A stretch of DNA of 64,000 bases, from the NCBI RefSeq assembly GCF_004379255.2, contig NC_056038.1, forward strand, positions 29,810,061 through 29,874,060, in the 5' to 3' direction. This DNA comes from Salvia splendens. Lineage: Eukaryota; Streptophyta; Magnoliopsida; Lamiales; Lamiaceae. A program made the translations under genes and the position numbers. This document shows, one piece after another, positions 1 to 14,200 of the stretch; within the stretch, counting starts at the first letter, position 1; every line of letters starts with the position of its first letter. The notes beneath the pieces were generated by a model. It saw only the letters and a program-made list of their open reading frames with translations. It was not told the origin of the DNA and made no database searches.

Positions 1-2499
1 ATTCAGCCCACCGGCCTCATCACCTCGGGCCCGCTCAGCTCGAACCGGAGGTCGGGGCAGCTGGACGCACCGGCGGCGCCGAGTTCGTTCAAAAAGGCGG
101 CTTACGGCTCCGCAGTCACGAGCCTAGGCGACGAGGTGAAATTAGGGTTTAAGGTTTCGAAGGTGACAATGTGGATGTTTTTAGTGGTGGTGGTGATGGG
201 GCTGGTGGTTGGGGTGTTTCTCATGGCGTCCGTCAAGAAGCCGGTCATTCTGGTGGCGGTGGTGGCGTTATTGGTGCCGATTGTCGTCATTTTTGTGTGG
301 AATTACGCCTACAGGAATCGCGGCGTGTTGGGATTCTTAAACAAGTATCCAGATGCTGAGCTCAGGGGCGCCGTTGATGGGCAGTTCGTCAAGGTCACCG
401 GGGTAATTACGCATTTGTTTTTTATTGCCGAATTATTAGGAGAATTTTGCGGAATTTTGAATATTTAACTACGCCCAATTTCATCTTCTGCCTAGTATGT
501 TATTCCCAGCTTGTTGCTAATTATGGCACTCGGCGGATCTCTCTCTCTCTAGTATATATATTTTATATTTATATGAAAATAGGGGACCAGTTTGACCACT
601 GGAGCATTGGATATGAAAATCAGCAATTTTATTTGGATTATGATAGTGGGTGAAATTGACCTGGTAAAATTTTTTAGGGTGTATCCTTTCTGATAATTTG
701 ATCATCAAGTGTGTCAATATTTCACTATGAAGGAGCGTAATTTGATTGTTTTACCTTCATCTGGTTTTTCAGATCTGGATCATTTACCTGATTGTTGTAA
801 TTTAGGTTTGACTAAAAAAATAACTAAATGTTGCGATAAGTATATTCAAGAATAGTGATATGGTCATGGCAGCGGAGATTTGAGCTCTTAGGAGTCGATG
901 AAAACTGGTTTCTCTAGTAAATTAACAGGCAATGAGGCAATGCTCCTCTGCACAGTTTATTTGTTTCAGATGTTGCAAGTAACTTCTGTATCTCCACGCC
1001 AATATGCCTATAACATAAGTGAGGCAAATTATGCCCAAGTGGTAGCAGTTATACAGTGATGCGAGTAACCGGGAAACATGTTGCCATTCTTCATTGCCTG
1101 CTTTAACTTATGTTACATTTGTTTAGGCATAAATCACTTAGCTAAAATTATGTCTAGCTCTATTGTGAACTTGCACATGTACTTGCATCTTTTCATGTGC
1201 TTAGAAGCTTGAACCCAACCTTATCGAAAGGTGTGTCTTCTTAGTAGTATCTTCAGAAGCTTGAACGGCACAGATCTTGGTTTGAAAGTGTATTTTGGGG
1301 TCGAAAATTCGTGGGCTTGTGTATCATTCTACCTGTTGCAACTTGCAAGTTCAGATGATAGTAGGAGTGCTAAAGTCAGCATTTTTTTCTGATTATATCC
1401 TGATTCTGGGAACCATAGCTGAAAAGAGTTGTCATGGTCATGCGTTGTAGTAATATAGAAGCCGCTAGCACACAGTTTAGTTGCATCAGTTTGCCCAAGT
1501 TACTTTCACTTTAAATTTACCTGTATTTATCAAATGTTGATTGGTTTTTGGCAGGTTGTCACTTGTGGCAGCATACCCCTCGAAACTTCTTTCCAGAAGG
1601 TACAAAGATGTGTGTATGCGTCCTCAGAATTATATGAATACAGAGGCTGTGGTGTAAAACCAGCTAATTCCAAACAAAGATGGTTCTCTTGGGCATGCAC
1701 GTACTCGGAGGTTAGTGCTTAGAATGATACTGCTTCACTAACTCAAATCATAAGGTTGCATCTTCTGTGATGTGTCACTTTGAACGCCACCATTTACATG
1801 CTTGAGTTATGGCTATACGATTCATTCATTTTATGGAGAGTTTGTGCTTTCATGATCAACAAGATGTTGCATAAAGCATGAGATTTCAAGATTTGTCTGT
1901 CTTTTAGTCGCTTACATTGCTGGTTATGTAATGAGTTACATAAGCAGACAATTTCTCCTTGGAAGTAATTTATTGTCCTTGCTTCTTTGTGTCAACAGAG
2001 GCATGTTGCGGATTTTTATATATCAGATTTTCAGTCTGGTTTGAGAGCTCTTGTAAAAGCAGGCTATGGTGCTAAGGTTGCCCCTTTTGTGAAATCAAAA
2101 GTAGTAGTTGATGTCTCCAAGGACTCCAGCAAATTGTCTCCAAACTTTCTACTCTGGCTTTCTGAACGAGGCAAGTCGAGTGATGACCGTCTAACGCGGC
2201 TTAAAGAAGGGTGAGATACCTCATTGTAATATACTTAGTACCCAAAAAATTGTGCTTTACTTTTGAAAACATGTGGAAACAAGTGCGAATACATTTGATT
2301 CTGCAGATACATAAAAGAAGGAAGTACCGTGAGCGTTATGGGTGTGGTTCGACGACTGGACAATGTGCTCATGATCGTCCCACCTTCTGAGCCGGTCTCA
2401 ACCGGTTGTCGGTGGCCATGCTGCCTCCTGCCGACATACATTGAAGGCCTTACTTTGACCTGTGATGAAAGTCAAAATGCAGACGTGATCCCTGTGTAA
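1..2499 (+). CDS. SHOU4L: SHOU4-like membrane protein (At1g16860/At1g78880 family), 5' end outside window
   Basis: The 3' part of a plant-specific membrane protein gene. Exons inferred from frame and GT-AG sites are <1-402, 1555-1710, 1999-2210 and 2307-2499. They join in phase to about 320 codons and stop at TAA 2497-2499. The frame is open from base 1, so the start lies upstream. The first exon encodes a Pro/Ser/Gly-rich cytosolic stretch and then two hydrophobic helices (around MWMFLVVVVMG and VILVAVVALLVP). The later exons carry family-typical strings such as VTCGSIPLE, FYISDFQSGLRAL, GVVRR and QNADVIPV. In Arabidopsis SHOU4 and SHOU4L influence cellulose synthesis by affecting plasma-membrane delivery of cellulose synthase complexes. 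That role is established for the family and inferred here. No lesion was seen. Confidence 0.9.
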
Positions 2500-3388
2500 A
2501 TGAAGCGTCTTTTTTGTCTTTGGTTTTTGGCAAACAAACACGTGGACAGTGGAATGTATGAGATGTAATGAAGATCCAGCGGAGATCCACTGTGTATAGT
2601 TTTGGTTGATGAAGAAGGTGTGAAGTCTATAAGCATGGTAGATATACAATACACATGATGGAGATGGGAAAAGTTCCCTACGAGCAGGTGGGCTGCTTTG
2701 ATTGATATGAGTGTATATAGAAGCCATCAATCTGGGTTAAGCTTTGTATATTCACTCCATCAATGTCAAATGTGAATTTATATGTTGTCACTGATATTTT
2801 GTTTTATAAAGTATTATGTTAATATAAGATTGTTGAATTCAGCCTCATTTTTTCTATGTTCAGTTGCAGACCAATTTGTCTTGTCATGGCGTCTTTTTCG
2901 ATTATGGGGTCCGTTGTCAAACATTTCGTCTTAGTGAAAACCAAATACCCTAATAAAAGAATAGTACCATAAAACAAAGGAGGTTTTCACATTATCCCAT
3001 TAAAACGTAACTTACCAATATGTTGGACAAATGACAAAACTAATTATTATTTCACGTCAATTTTTTGATGCATTAAAGAGGAGTGATGGGTATATCTATA
3101 AAATAAGTAAATAAATAACTGATGCATTAAAGCGGAAGTGATGGCCGATGTGTATCTAAACAAACAATAAACATATTGCATATTATTTGTTGATCTGCCT
3201 ATTAACATCTCGTTCATTAACAACTCAAATATGCTCATAAAACTTCCACCAGTCTGCCCCATTTCATAACATTACTTGTTTCTTATACACTCAGAATAGT
3301 GCTCACCGATCACCACACAAGGTGGTATCAATCTATAAAAAAATAGCCTATTCTAACTACTATTTTCAATTCTGCGAGTAAAAAAAGG

Positions 3389-3430
<42 letters not shown>

Positions 3431-3581
3431 TTTACATATATGTATCGGTGCCTCCAGCTGAATGTAATGTAAGCAAAACTTTTTGAGACATTTTATCATG
3501 GCTGGCGCATATCATCCTGGAGGGGGCATAAACTATATGTGAATTATGTAAAAGTTAGTTATCACACATCCTGGCCAAAAT
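2500..3581. other. Spacer between convergent SHOU4-like and GT14 genes
   Basis: No coding signal. It should contain the 3' UTRs of both converging genes. It is AT-rich, with a compound microsatellite near its right side. Confidence 0.6.
3389..3430. repeat. (CT)n(AT)n compound microsatellite
   Basis: About nine CT units run directly into about twelve AT units. It lies just downstream of the GT14 stop codon. Confidence 0.95.
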
Positions 3582-6500
3582 TCAGGGTGGTGCCTCCAGT
3601 AATGTAGACACATCAAAATTACCAACTACTCCTTGACTCAAAAGGCGCATTGCAGCTCCTTGAGAAAATTTCCTTGCGAATGAAAAACATGGAACTGATG
3701 TAGAATTGTTACTGCACCACTCTGTCCTGTATTCCGTTTCATAGTATACGTGGTTGATATCCTGAAAATAAACAGGCCATAAATACATAAGAACTTGTAT
3801 CTGGGACAGCCTGAGATAAATTTTACAAACCTTTATTTTTTTTATTTGTTCTGATCCTGCATCTGCATAGCTAAATGTGAAAGGATGCCAACCACCATTA
3901 TCCATATTTGTTGTGGATTAGTTCCATACAGTGTAGGTAACTGTTCTTCTTTCTAGTTCAGTTTCAAGATCTTTCATCTACAAACCCAAAATATAAGAGA
4001 AGACAAGCAATTGTTGGAGAAAGAGAAGTGATGTAGTTTGACCAGACATGGTTGTGGTGGTATATGCATCATAAGAGTTTTTTGCTTACTGAGAGTAATG
4101 TCTGGACATAGTGTTCATCTGGTATACAGTTGTGCTGTTTCTGAAGCTTCTGCATCCAATTCAATATTAGATGGTCAACCAATATATCAATCCAATGATA
4201 GAAATTGAAAATGCAGCGTACACTGAAGAGCGTACACTGATTAATCTTGAGCATGTTTGACCATCATATCCTTCAAAGACTCAATCCTAGTAGGTTTTAT
4301 CATTCAATCCTATTCCTCAAATAAACACTCTCTTATAAAATTTGGTATATTCAAGGTTTATGATTATATTCAAATTGGATCAGGCAGAAAAAAGGTAACT
4401 TACAAGATTCTTCCTGCCCTTTCTTGCATCAACTGGTGGACGTCTCTGCAACAAAACACATTTTTTTAAGTTTATCAAATTTAACTATCCAAACAAATAT
4501 TTACTCACAAAATAAAAGTACCTTACAGAACTTCTTGAAGATGGGAAAAACAATTTCATCATCAACAACTTCTTCTGCATGTCTTCGAATCAAGGTGACC
4601 CACTGAAGTAAGATTCATATAGAGCAATATGTTTTGATAACTGTTGAATGAGTTTAGCACCCCTTCATAAGAAGGCTCAATTATCTAACAGATGGATTTT
4701 GTGGATATTTTACATTGAGATTTGAGAAAACAAGCACAACATATTTTGATGACTGTTGAATAAGTTTATTCATGCGTGCGGAAAAGGGGGCATCAAATTG
4801 GTCAAGGATACTATGATTATCTGGTTTGAGTTAAGAGCAATTAGTTTATCAGACAATGAGGCAAGAGCATTGCTACCATGAAACAAGATATTAACCTGCG
4901 ATCCTTTCCGCCATTTCTGCTTAGATATAGCTGGTGACATCTGTGGATTGTAGCGAACATCTTTTTTGTCGAGAAAGCTGGAAAAGGAAACTCATATTAG
5001 CTATCCTATATAACAAATGCTTTTAAATAGCCCATAGTATTTAAAAAACAAGTAGCCAAGAAGTGAAACCTATTTTAACTTTTATTGACTACCTGTCCAC
5101 AAAACTTCTCGGAGAACCCATCAGATAGTTGTAAATATAGCTGAAGTTGTACAAAGGGACACAACTGTTTGCAAACATCTTTAGTCAGAAAACGATCAAT
5201 GTTCAAGTCGCATCTATGCAGAAAACATTAACGGATACACAAATGTATTACGCAATATGGAAAAAAAATTGGCAGAAAATTTATACAGTTATTATAAAAA
5301 AAATTGAGATGGAAACAGTAATTATGAAAATAAAAAATTGAGATGGAATCATGGAAACAGTAATTATGAAAATTAGGTACTTATACCCATGAAATGATAT
5401 CCCGAATTCAATATGATATGATAAATGCAATTTTCTCAGTGTACACTCCAACATTTTCTGATTTTTGTTTCCTATACTTCAATATGTAAAGTTAAGCCCC
5501 ATATACTTTCATATTTCCCTTTGAGTCCTTGATTTCTCCCCTTTTGTAGCCACAAGAGTGTGAAGGGGTTGATAAAGAAAATTATATCGGGAGATATTTA
5601 CAACAAAAGCAGATATACAAAATAAAGTACACCAAGCAAGATATACAATGTACCACAAAAATAGTGACAGTACACTCAGAAAAATGTTTTTTCCCTGTTG
5701 GAATGGAAGAAGCATAAAAAGCCTAACCAAGATACTTCAACGCCATAAATAATCAGGTGCCATGGCGGACACCACCAAAATCTGCCACAAATCGTAATGG
5801 CGATGGCGTTTTTACAAAATACTGCCATGGAAAATACTGTTTAATAACACAGATGCTGTATCATGGCACTCGTACTTGTTCTATGTTTTAGTAACACACA
5901 AAGCTATTGATGAAATCCGATTATACTGTAAGGGCACGAATACCTCAATATGACACTCATATATCCAGAGCTTCAATCGACATTGGAATATTACCAGCTT
6001 GTCTAATTAAGAGTTTGTTCGTATGCTTAGTTGCTAACTGCACCATATTAGGTCGAACCAAAAGAATTTGCATACAACTTTATTCGACAAAAAACACTGT
6101 TCTAGGGCTGTAATGAAGATGACCTGTCTGATAAAAGTATAAATCTTTGATTTGCAAGATCCTGAAGGGCTTCCTCAAAAAGGATTCTCTCAGCTTGAAT
6201 CATACTTGCTTCTCCCCAGGCTACCTACACCATCATTCTTAATATCAATCTACTGTGGCTAAGGAAAGAAGCATTTCAAACAGCAGCAGGAGGTTATGTG
6301 TCCTTCAGGTCACACATTCTATAGTCATCAAGGATACTCAAGACAAACGTTAAACACACAGAATCATAGTGCACGAACTCTATAGAATATGGATTTGGAT
6401 TTGCAGAATTTCATACACTTGCAATCTATATTTTAAACTTATTTTTCACATACATCCACATACTACATCTCCAAATCGGCTTATCCAAACAATGAATAAA

Positions 6501-7114
6501 GTGGTGATATTACCTTAATGCTGTTTCTCAGTTGCCGGTCGAAAAAGACTGTCGATCTTGTAGTCGATTCATCAAACACAAAACCCGGCTCAGAATGTAT
6601 ATATATTGAAAATTTTGCCCTACCAACATTCTGCAAAGAGCCAAAGTGCGATTAAAAACTCAAATCATATGGAAATATAATCATCTCCGAGCAAAATTAA
6701 AGGCTACAACAAGTTACAACGAGCAAGACCAAATCTCCTCCTACTCCCTATTCTACTTAGATAACCAAAGTCAGAAGTAAAATACCAAAAGAATCGAGAA
6801 GCACAAAAAACAACAGATTTTCCCCAGCAAACAAAAATTGCACCAACCTCGAAAAAGCTCTCCCAAAGGAAATCAAGGGGTAAATTTCTCCGAACGAGAA
6901 ACAAAAACGCGACCTTAGGATTGCCGTTGAACTCATAGGTGAGAGAGCGAGATTTCCGGGGCAGAGCAGCCGTGGACTGAGAATACAGCTGGATTCTGAG
7001 AAACGCGAAGACGCAAAGAGCGACGGAAAGTAGGATCACCAGCTTCCATCCGAGACACAACACGTGGCGCATCGACAGCCCCGGCTTAATCGATGCCTGT
7101 GCCTTCTTCGTCAT
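3582..7114 (-). pseudogene. GT14/DUF266 (core-2/I-branching-like) glycosyltransferase, premature stop
   Basis: Ten exons on the minus strand: 7114-6848, 6630-6514, 6224-6124, 5164-5093, 4977-4896, 4602-4522, 4445-4404, 4149-4090, 3977-3831 and 3761-3582. They join in phase to 383 codons, the normal family length. An N-terminal signal anchor (LVILLSVALCVFAFL) follows a short basic cytosolic tail, which fits a type II Golgi enzyme. Family signatures include FLFLVRRNLPLDFLW, FSIYIHSEPGF, QRFILLSDS, HNCIPDEHYVQTLLS, YRTEWCSNNSTSVPCF and FARKF. The family includes rice BC10, which affects wall structure. The start is the ATG at 7114; an in-frame GTG two codons upstream was not used. Codon 294 is TAA (3920-3918) where relatives appear to have a sense codon, so the last ~89 residues, including a conserved Cys-rich region, would be lost. 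The remainder is clean, so this is either a young null allele or a base error. Confidence 0.85.
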
Positions 7115-8238
7115 CGCCACCGCTCACATACACACAAAAATCGCTGAATCTCAATCCTAATGCTTCCTCTTCTTTCTCCTCCTGTTCTCCAAAATAGAAA
7201 AAAACAGTAACTAAATCATCAAGCGAGCAGTGAATTAACGGAAAGAGAGGGTGAAAGAGGAGTACATGTACATTGTAAGTGGAGAGCGCGATCGATGGCG
7301 TTAAGCAAGGCAATTTTGTTGAAATAATAAAATAATTGAAGTTTGGTTTGAAACGGAAGGTTTCTGGCGGTGATTCAGTTGGTTGGGAGGTGCGGTGCTT
7401 CTTTTGCTAAGTGGAGGGGACAAGTCCAACGACGTCGTGTCACGTTTTCTATTTTTGCTTCCGGACTGTGTTCCAATCACCACATTATACTTTTAATTTG
7501 TTATTAATATCTGGATGAATGATTAATTAATTATATAATCATAGAATAAATATATTTTTATATTGTGCATTATTAACAACTGGAGTACTAATAGATTTCC
7601 AATCACCTTGACTAGGCAATGCCGGATAAATAAATTATGAAGCAAATAAAATTATTAAACATTAGTATAGAAAAATTATTAAATTATGAAGTAATTTAAA
7701 ATTAGTGCATTCAGTAGTTTACTTATAACTTCGTAATTGAAAGAGCATCACAAATTCATTTTGTTATTTTTTTCATAGAAAAACTTACTAATTGATATTC
7801 AATAGTTGCAAACTTGCAACTCAAACAAGTGAAAGGGTTTTGCTTAAATTTGAATCAAGGATATGTTGTAGTAGTATGATGAGATAAAATAGTGTAGAAT
7901 AATCAAAATAGAAAAAATGGTAACCCGCCAACAGTGCAAAGTTGGTTAAAATCAATTTTATCTACCAATACCAGAGCCACATGTTATACTGAAATCTCTA
8001 TATTACAACCACCCCCATTTAAAAAAGAAATTTTCAGAAAGAAAAGGTCATAAAGCCTTTAAAATGAAAAGAAAACTCTCATTTCAATAAAAATATTAAC
8101 CAATATAACCATACAAACTTTTCGATGATGGAACCTCATTGAAGTTGATGTTAAAGTTGGAATCACTTGTTACAGCTTATATACTCGATGGAACTTGAAC
8201 TACTCTCTCATTAATTTACAACAGGATCAGTATACCTG
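7115..8238. other. Intergenic: GT14 promoter side and OSCA1 3' side
   Basis: No gene seen. 7120-7480 is the upstream region of the GT14 gene and contains pyrimidine-rich leader-like sequence. 7500-8238 is plain AT-rich DNA that must include the OSCA1 3' UTR. Confidence 0.6.
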
Positions 8239-11200
8239 CTAAGACAAAGAGCCTTCGTGATCTGGCAGCGATGGTGAGGATCCACCACTAAGTTTGCTGG
8301 GAACTGGTGTATTTTTCCGCGACTGTTGTCTTTTCGTGGGTACAATCACGCTGTCATCAAGTTTGGTGTTGAATCCTTCATCTTCATCATCCTCTTCATC
8401 TTTGAAAACTGGGTGGATGTATGCATGCTGGAGATAGCCTTTCAAATTCAGGTTAGGTTCTCTTGCTCGTTCGAGTGTGTCTTTCATCATTGCTTCCTGA
8501 AACCAAGATGTGTATTGAATTACTATTAATATCTGATATGAATAGAATAATCCATGAATTTAGAAATGCTACAAACCTGTAAAGGAAATTTAACAAAAGC
8601 TGGTTGATAACGGCCTTTGCAGTAGAGATGAAAGAAGATTGTCAACACCGGAAGCACAATAAGGACCAGTGGGGCCTCATATATACCTTTCGTACCCATT
8701 AATCCCATCAGGACTATCTGCGAGAAGATCAGGGCATAGATAATACGTCCGTGTACGTCTGGCCAGAATGCTGCAGCACTTTCATATTCTTGATTGTACA
8801 CATTTATGATCTGCACCAAGAAAAGGGAATACAATGTCAGTGGTATCTGTATTGGAAGGTCATCCACACACGAGAGATCCATTGAATGTAATAAGAGAGA
8901 GAGAGAGAGAGAGAATGGGGATTATTCTACCTGGTGCCGAAATACCATGTATGCCAGAGCAAAGAAAACCAGTATAAAAGGAAGAAAAATTGGTGTCACC
9001 ACAGCATAGACAAGACCTAGAAGGAAATATAATTGTATTTGAGGTTCGCCGGTGTTAAAACCAATGCTTCCTGGATCCATCGCCTCATCTCTGTCCTTTT
9101 CTGTCTTCACCAGGAAGAAGTTTTTCAGATGGAAGAATATGAGTGGTTTCAGTCTTAAGATTTCTCCAGCAATACCAGCCCATCCATCAACCATTACATA
9201 AGTAATAAAGAAAGTTGCTTTCATAGGGATTGCAACACCAAGTGTCACAGGGATTCTGCATTGCACAATAACGTATAAGCGAAATAGATGCAACTCGTAT
9301 ACTGACAGATTCATTAAAGATAGGATACATTTCTGAGTTACGAGATGGGAATATAACCATATCATCCTACCAGGTGATAAGAAGAGAAGCCTATACAAAA
9401 TGGTTTTAATGTTGTACAAAAAATAACCAAACAAATTACCAATCCACCCATTGATAAATGACTACATATGCAGTAAGAGTTTAACTAACGAATAACAGTA
9501 TTTTCATTTTCATTATCAAAGGTATAAGAGAAACAAGTCAAGATGGTTTATGTTCAGATAACATACTCTTTTGGTGACTGACGAAGAAAACTATCAAGTT
9601 GTGAAAGTGCACTTCCTGCTATTATGCTCACAAGGAAAACATTAACAAAGTTGAATAGATAATATCTAAAGGCAGCTCTCCTCTCCAGAGCTGATATAGA
9701 CAGAAAGCCCTCAAATTTGGACATCATCATCAATATTGTTGGTAGCACTATAAGAAAAATCTTCAAAGCAAGCCCTGGAAGAACACCTTGGATGAAAGAT
9801 TTAATAAATTTCCTGCACCACGAATATAGCATTATTATTACTGTGGTAACATATACCACAACTAAAAGTAGCAATATTTGTTTCCAAATTGATCATTCTA
9901 CACAAGATAAACAACAATACAGCACAGTACAGCCAAACATCTGTATTGCCAAATTGATTATTGGGGATAAGGTACACCTGACTACACTATTCACATAGAA
10001 CTACTAGAAGCTAAGGCTTTGCAAAAGGATCATTGTGAAAATTGAAATTAGTATGCTACTACTTCTTTTCAAGATCTTGTCGCAATGTGTTCAATTTTCC
10101 ATACTTTAACCTTTGTCATTATTAAACGCCCTCTAGAATTGACGCTAATATGAGAAGAGTAAGCATAGCTTTCTCTAAACCTCCTAGGACCAACTATTTT
10201 GAAACTTCACTTTTTTTGTGCGCGTGCTAAATATCAAGTATTGAAATGGACGGAGGTAGGAATGAAAAGTGCACTACGTGGATCTAAATCCCCAAAAATA
10301 TCCACAATCTATTCAGCAAATTGGAGCAGTTCCCCCTTCTCTTAGGTTTCACTAGTTCTAAAGTGATTGTTGAAACTTAACCTTCCAAATGTCGGTCACT
10401 GACTTGTTCAAAAGATTCAAAAGGTGAAAAAATGGAGTGAGTAAGTAATCTAGGAATAACTCGACATAAGTTTAACAAAAGATGCTAACTACTGCTCATT
10501 ATATAATCTACTACCTCCATCCACCAAAAATAGACATAGTTTATGATGAACGTAAACAGCTTTAGAAGAAATACTCACTGTTCAACAGTTGGCTCGAGAA
10601 AAGGCAACCTCTTCTCAATACTCTCAATATTTGCAAGAGACTGAACGGCAGAAACAGGGATCATGAAGAAGAATGTAAGGAAGAAGAAAGCTACTGCAGC
10701 AATAAGCTTCCTAATAGTTATTGAAACATAAGGAATTGCCAGGTTAGCCCAGAATATATCACGTGGCTCTGCAGCCCATTCAGTCAACCACAAAGTTGGG
10801 TTTCTGGACTGCTGAGTTTGTGCACACACAGCAGCACCCCACCTAGTTTTGAATGAGACAAAAGCTGCTGGCATGATACACTTCAGATCAGTTTTTACCC
10901 TTTCCCGCTCTGCTTCAATCTACATATGAATAATATGATAAAATTATAAGTTTAAGAATCATCAATTTGTATTTTGTAGTGAGCAAGACCTAGCAAGATC
11001 AGTTCTCTACTATGTCTATTTACTTTTCCGCTTATATCTATATTTTACTGTTCTACAAGAGAAACAAGTGAAATGCAGTTATAAACAGCCCCACAGTAAT
11101 AGGATAGAATTGGTTTTTTGGATGGTGGATTTATACGTGGCACGTGCAATACAGATTTTCTTATTTGTTTTGGAAGCTAGAGCTTTAAATGACAGATTGT

Positions 11201-14200
11201 TTAGTGCTCTAAATAATTATAATAATGTTGCATTTTAAATGCAATAGTCATATAGCAAGGAAGGCTTCTTTCTAGTTACTTTTTTAGTACAATTCTATTG
11301 TACTCACTTCTTGGGTCAGTCTCTCTATTTCAGCTGTCTGATAATCAATTCCATCCACTTTATCTCCACAAAGGCCAAGAAAACCAGTCTGCATGTTTGA
11401 AATAAGTAAATAGCACTCGTTAACTAGTGACTGAATAATTATACTAAAATGAAGATAAAGTTCCTAACAATTGAAACAGAAATGAGATGACTCAACACAA
11501 CAAAGAAACAGTACCTTAGCCATAGGTCGTTTCGCTTGATTCCTTGAATATTTTAATTGGTAATAGTCAAGCCAGTTTTCCTTTTTCTTCTTCTCCTCAA
11601 CCAGTTTTGCAAGTTTATTGGCATTGATTACAACCTGTATGTATTTGAAATCAGACAGATATTTAAACTTTTGTAGTAGACTACACTTATCAACTACTAC
11701 TATAATATGAGGACATGATATGAAGAGGTCCACTGTACAGGAAGTTCAATAGAAAGTGACCATGTTATGTTGACAAGAAAAGACAAATAGAAATACTCCC
11801 TCCGTCCCACAAGAGTAGGCACTCTTTCCTTTTTTAGTCCGTCCCACAAGAGTATGCACTTTATAATTTTGGAAACTCTTCTCTCTCTAATAAGGTGGGT
11901 CTCATTCTCCACTAACAATACTTTAAATACTTTTTCTTTCTACCTCTCTCTTACTTTACCAATTGTGCGTTAAAACCCGTGCACAACCAAAAGTGCATAT
12001 TCTTGTGGGATGGAGGGAGTATGTACTTTTTTTCACGGCAATCTATTTCTTCTATTTTACAGTCCAAGAGTTCAACATAGTCTCAATAGTGGTAAATATC
12101 ACAGTATCATGAATCTTTTCAGTTTATGAAAGTGAAATCTGATCCATTAATGAACAATAACTGAAGAATTTAAGAAGCGTGCAGGATCACATAAGAAATG
12201 TAGAGGGCCTAGAGGCAGGCCATTTGCTTTGCCTCCTGTAGGGCTATATCAAAAATAACAAGTGTAGAGGCATATTCCTACTATTATACAATGAAAATAA
12301 CTGAAGGAGACTATTAAAAGACGCATCTTATTGCTGCAATCATAAAGAATCTCTTTCAATTATTAAAGTTACAAGTAGTCATAAATGAGATTGAGAACTA
12401 ATCCTAAAATCATATATGAGACGTCAAAGAGAGAGAGCATAAATAATGAACCTCTTTTCAAATGGAAGGAGAATCATTTTCTGACAGGCATATACTTTGG
12501 TAAGAAAAGAACAGTATTCGATCAAATTCACGGAGGGGGAATGGCAGAGGGAGAGGGTTATTCTATGTGACATATCTGAATAAAGAAGACAGCAGACAAC
12601 AAAAAGTCCCAGCAGAAATCTCAACTATTCTGAAAATATATATACATCTAAATACTAATTTGCAGTAAATCTTAGCAGTAACAAACCTGATGAGTAAGAT
12701 AGTGATTTGGATGGTTGACCAAAAAAAAGTGCTCCACGCATTCAGACACAGATTCATCAGGATCTGGAGGCACATTTCTGACAAGAACCTGCGTAGAAAA
12801 GTTTCACCAAAGTCCAAACTTGAGTGTTCAAACATTGGTAACAATCCATAATCTAAATCATCAATCACCATCTATTACACTAGCGTTTCCACCATGCTGA
12901 TCAAACATTGGTAACCAAAAGGTACAAAAGGGCACGCAAAGCAATTTTTTTATTTGAACTAGCATTTCACTACATTTATGTTCAACAAGGCCTTACTATC
13001 ATCACATCATGTTCGTCTTAGTATAGCATTTCTCAACAGCACAAAACAAAAATAACCTGTTTACTGACTCCAATATTAATTTTTGAATAATATCCACGAG
13101 CTTATAGGCCTGAGAACTTACTTTTCTTTATAGAATCTTAAAACTTGTCTGAATTTAGTTTTGCAGGCAGCTTTTTACAGTGTGAACAAGATATTATTTC
13201 TTACCGTGAATTGATCAGGACGACGCTTTTCTGAAGCAAGAAAGTGTAAGCGCATTGCAGCAATTATTTCATACTCCTTCATCAACGTATAACATGTCCA
13301 GAAAGTAAAGACATAGGCCATTACTACATGAGTCCAAAACCTGTGAATAGACATATAAGTGTAATTCACATTTCAATCAGAGTCGTATATTCATGTACAG
13401 CAAAAACCACACATTAACTATTGCACATGAAAATTTATAATTAGAAGGCGTCTAGATCAAGAACAATATCATGTGTACATCGAAGAAGACCATAAACTGG
13501 AGGTGTGCATTTCCAAGAAGAAAATCTCTTGCATGTGTAAAAGATCTCCATTGCAGTTGAGTTAATTAGATTTATTCAATTATCAAATTGATGACAATGG
13601 CCTGCAAATCATCTGAGATTAATGAGGAAATATTGTTTTCCTGTTAACCATCAGCAACAAAAAAATGCTCTGAGAAAGTTTGTCTCCACCTCACAACTAG
13701 GTTAGAACCTCTTATGGCTCGATAAAAGGCTATTGCAAACACTAGAACAAACACCGATACATAGCCAACATAGAAAAACAGCTTATATACAAATGTAACC
13801 CAACTCTTGAATTTGTCAAAAAAATAGGTGGTGTTTTCACAAGTTTATCTCATTAAGAATAAATTAGATGTCTGGAACTCTGAAATAGCAAGTAACAAAT
13901 TGATGATGGTTTGAATTAACTTCTGACCTAGGTGATCCATGCGGAACATTTGAAATAGAGAGCTTGTCAATATTACTAAATGTTATCTTTTCATCTCCTT
14001 GAGATAATACTGCCAAGGTGTTGTTCGTCCAGTTGACAGGCACAAGGATGGCCCACGAAAGCAACGTCACTGGAACAAAGATCTTTAGTCTGCATATACA
14101 AAATTGCAGAATCAGTTCCACAATTTCCCCTTATTTGGCAGCTTTGAACATTATATGATAAAGCATACAACAGCAAGTCAAGGAAATATAGTGTGCAATT

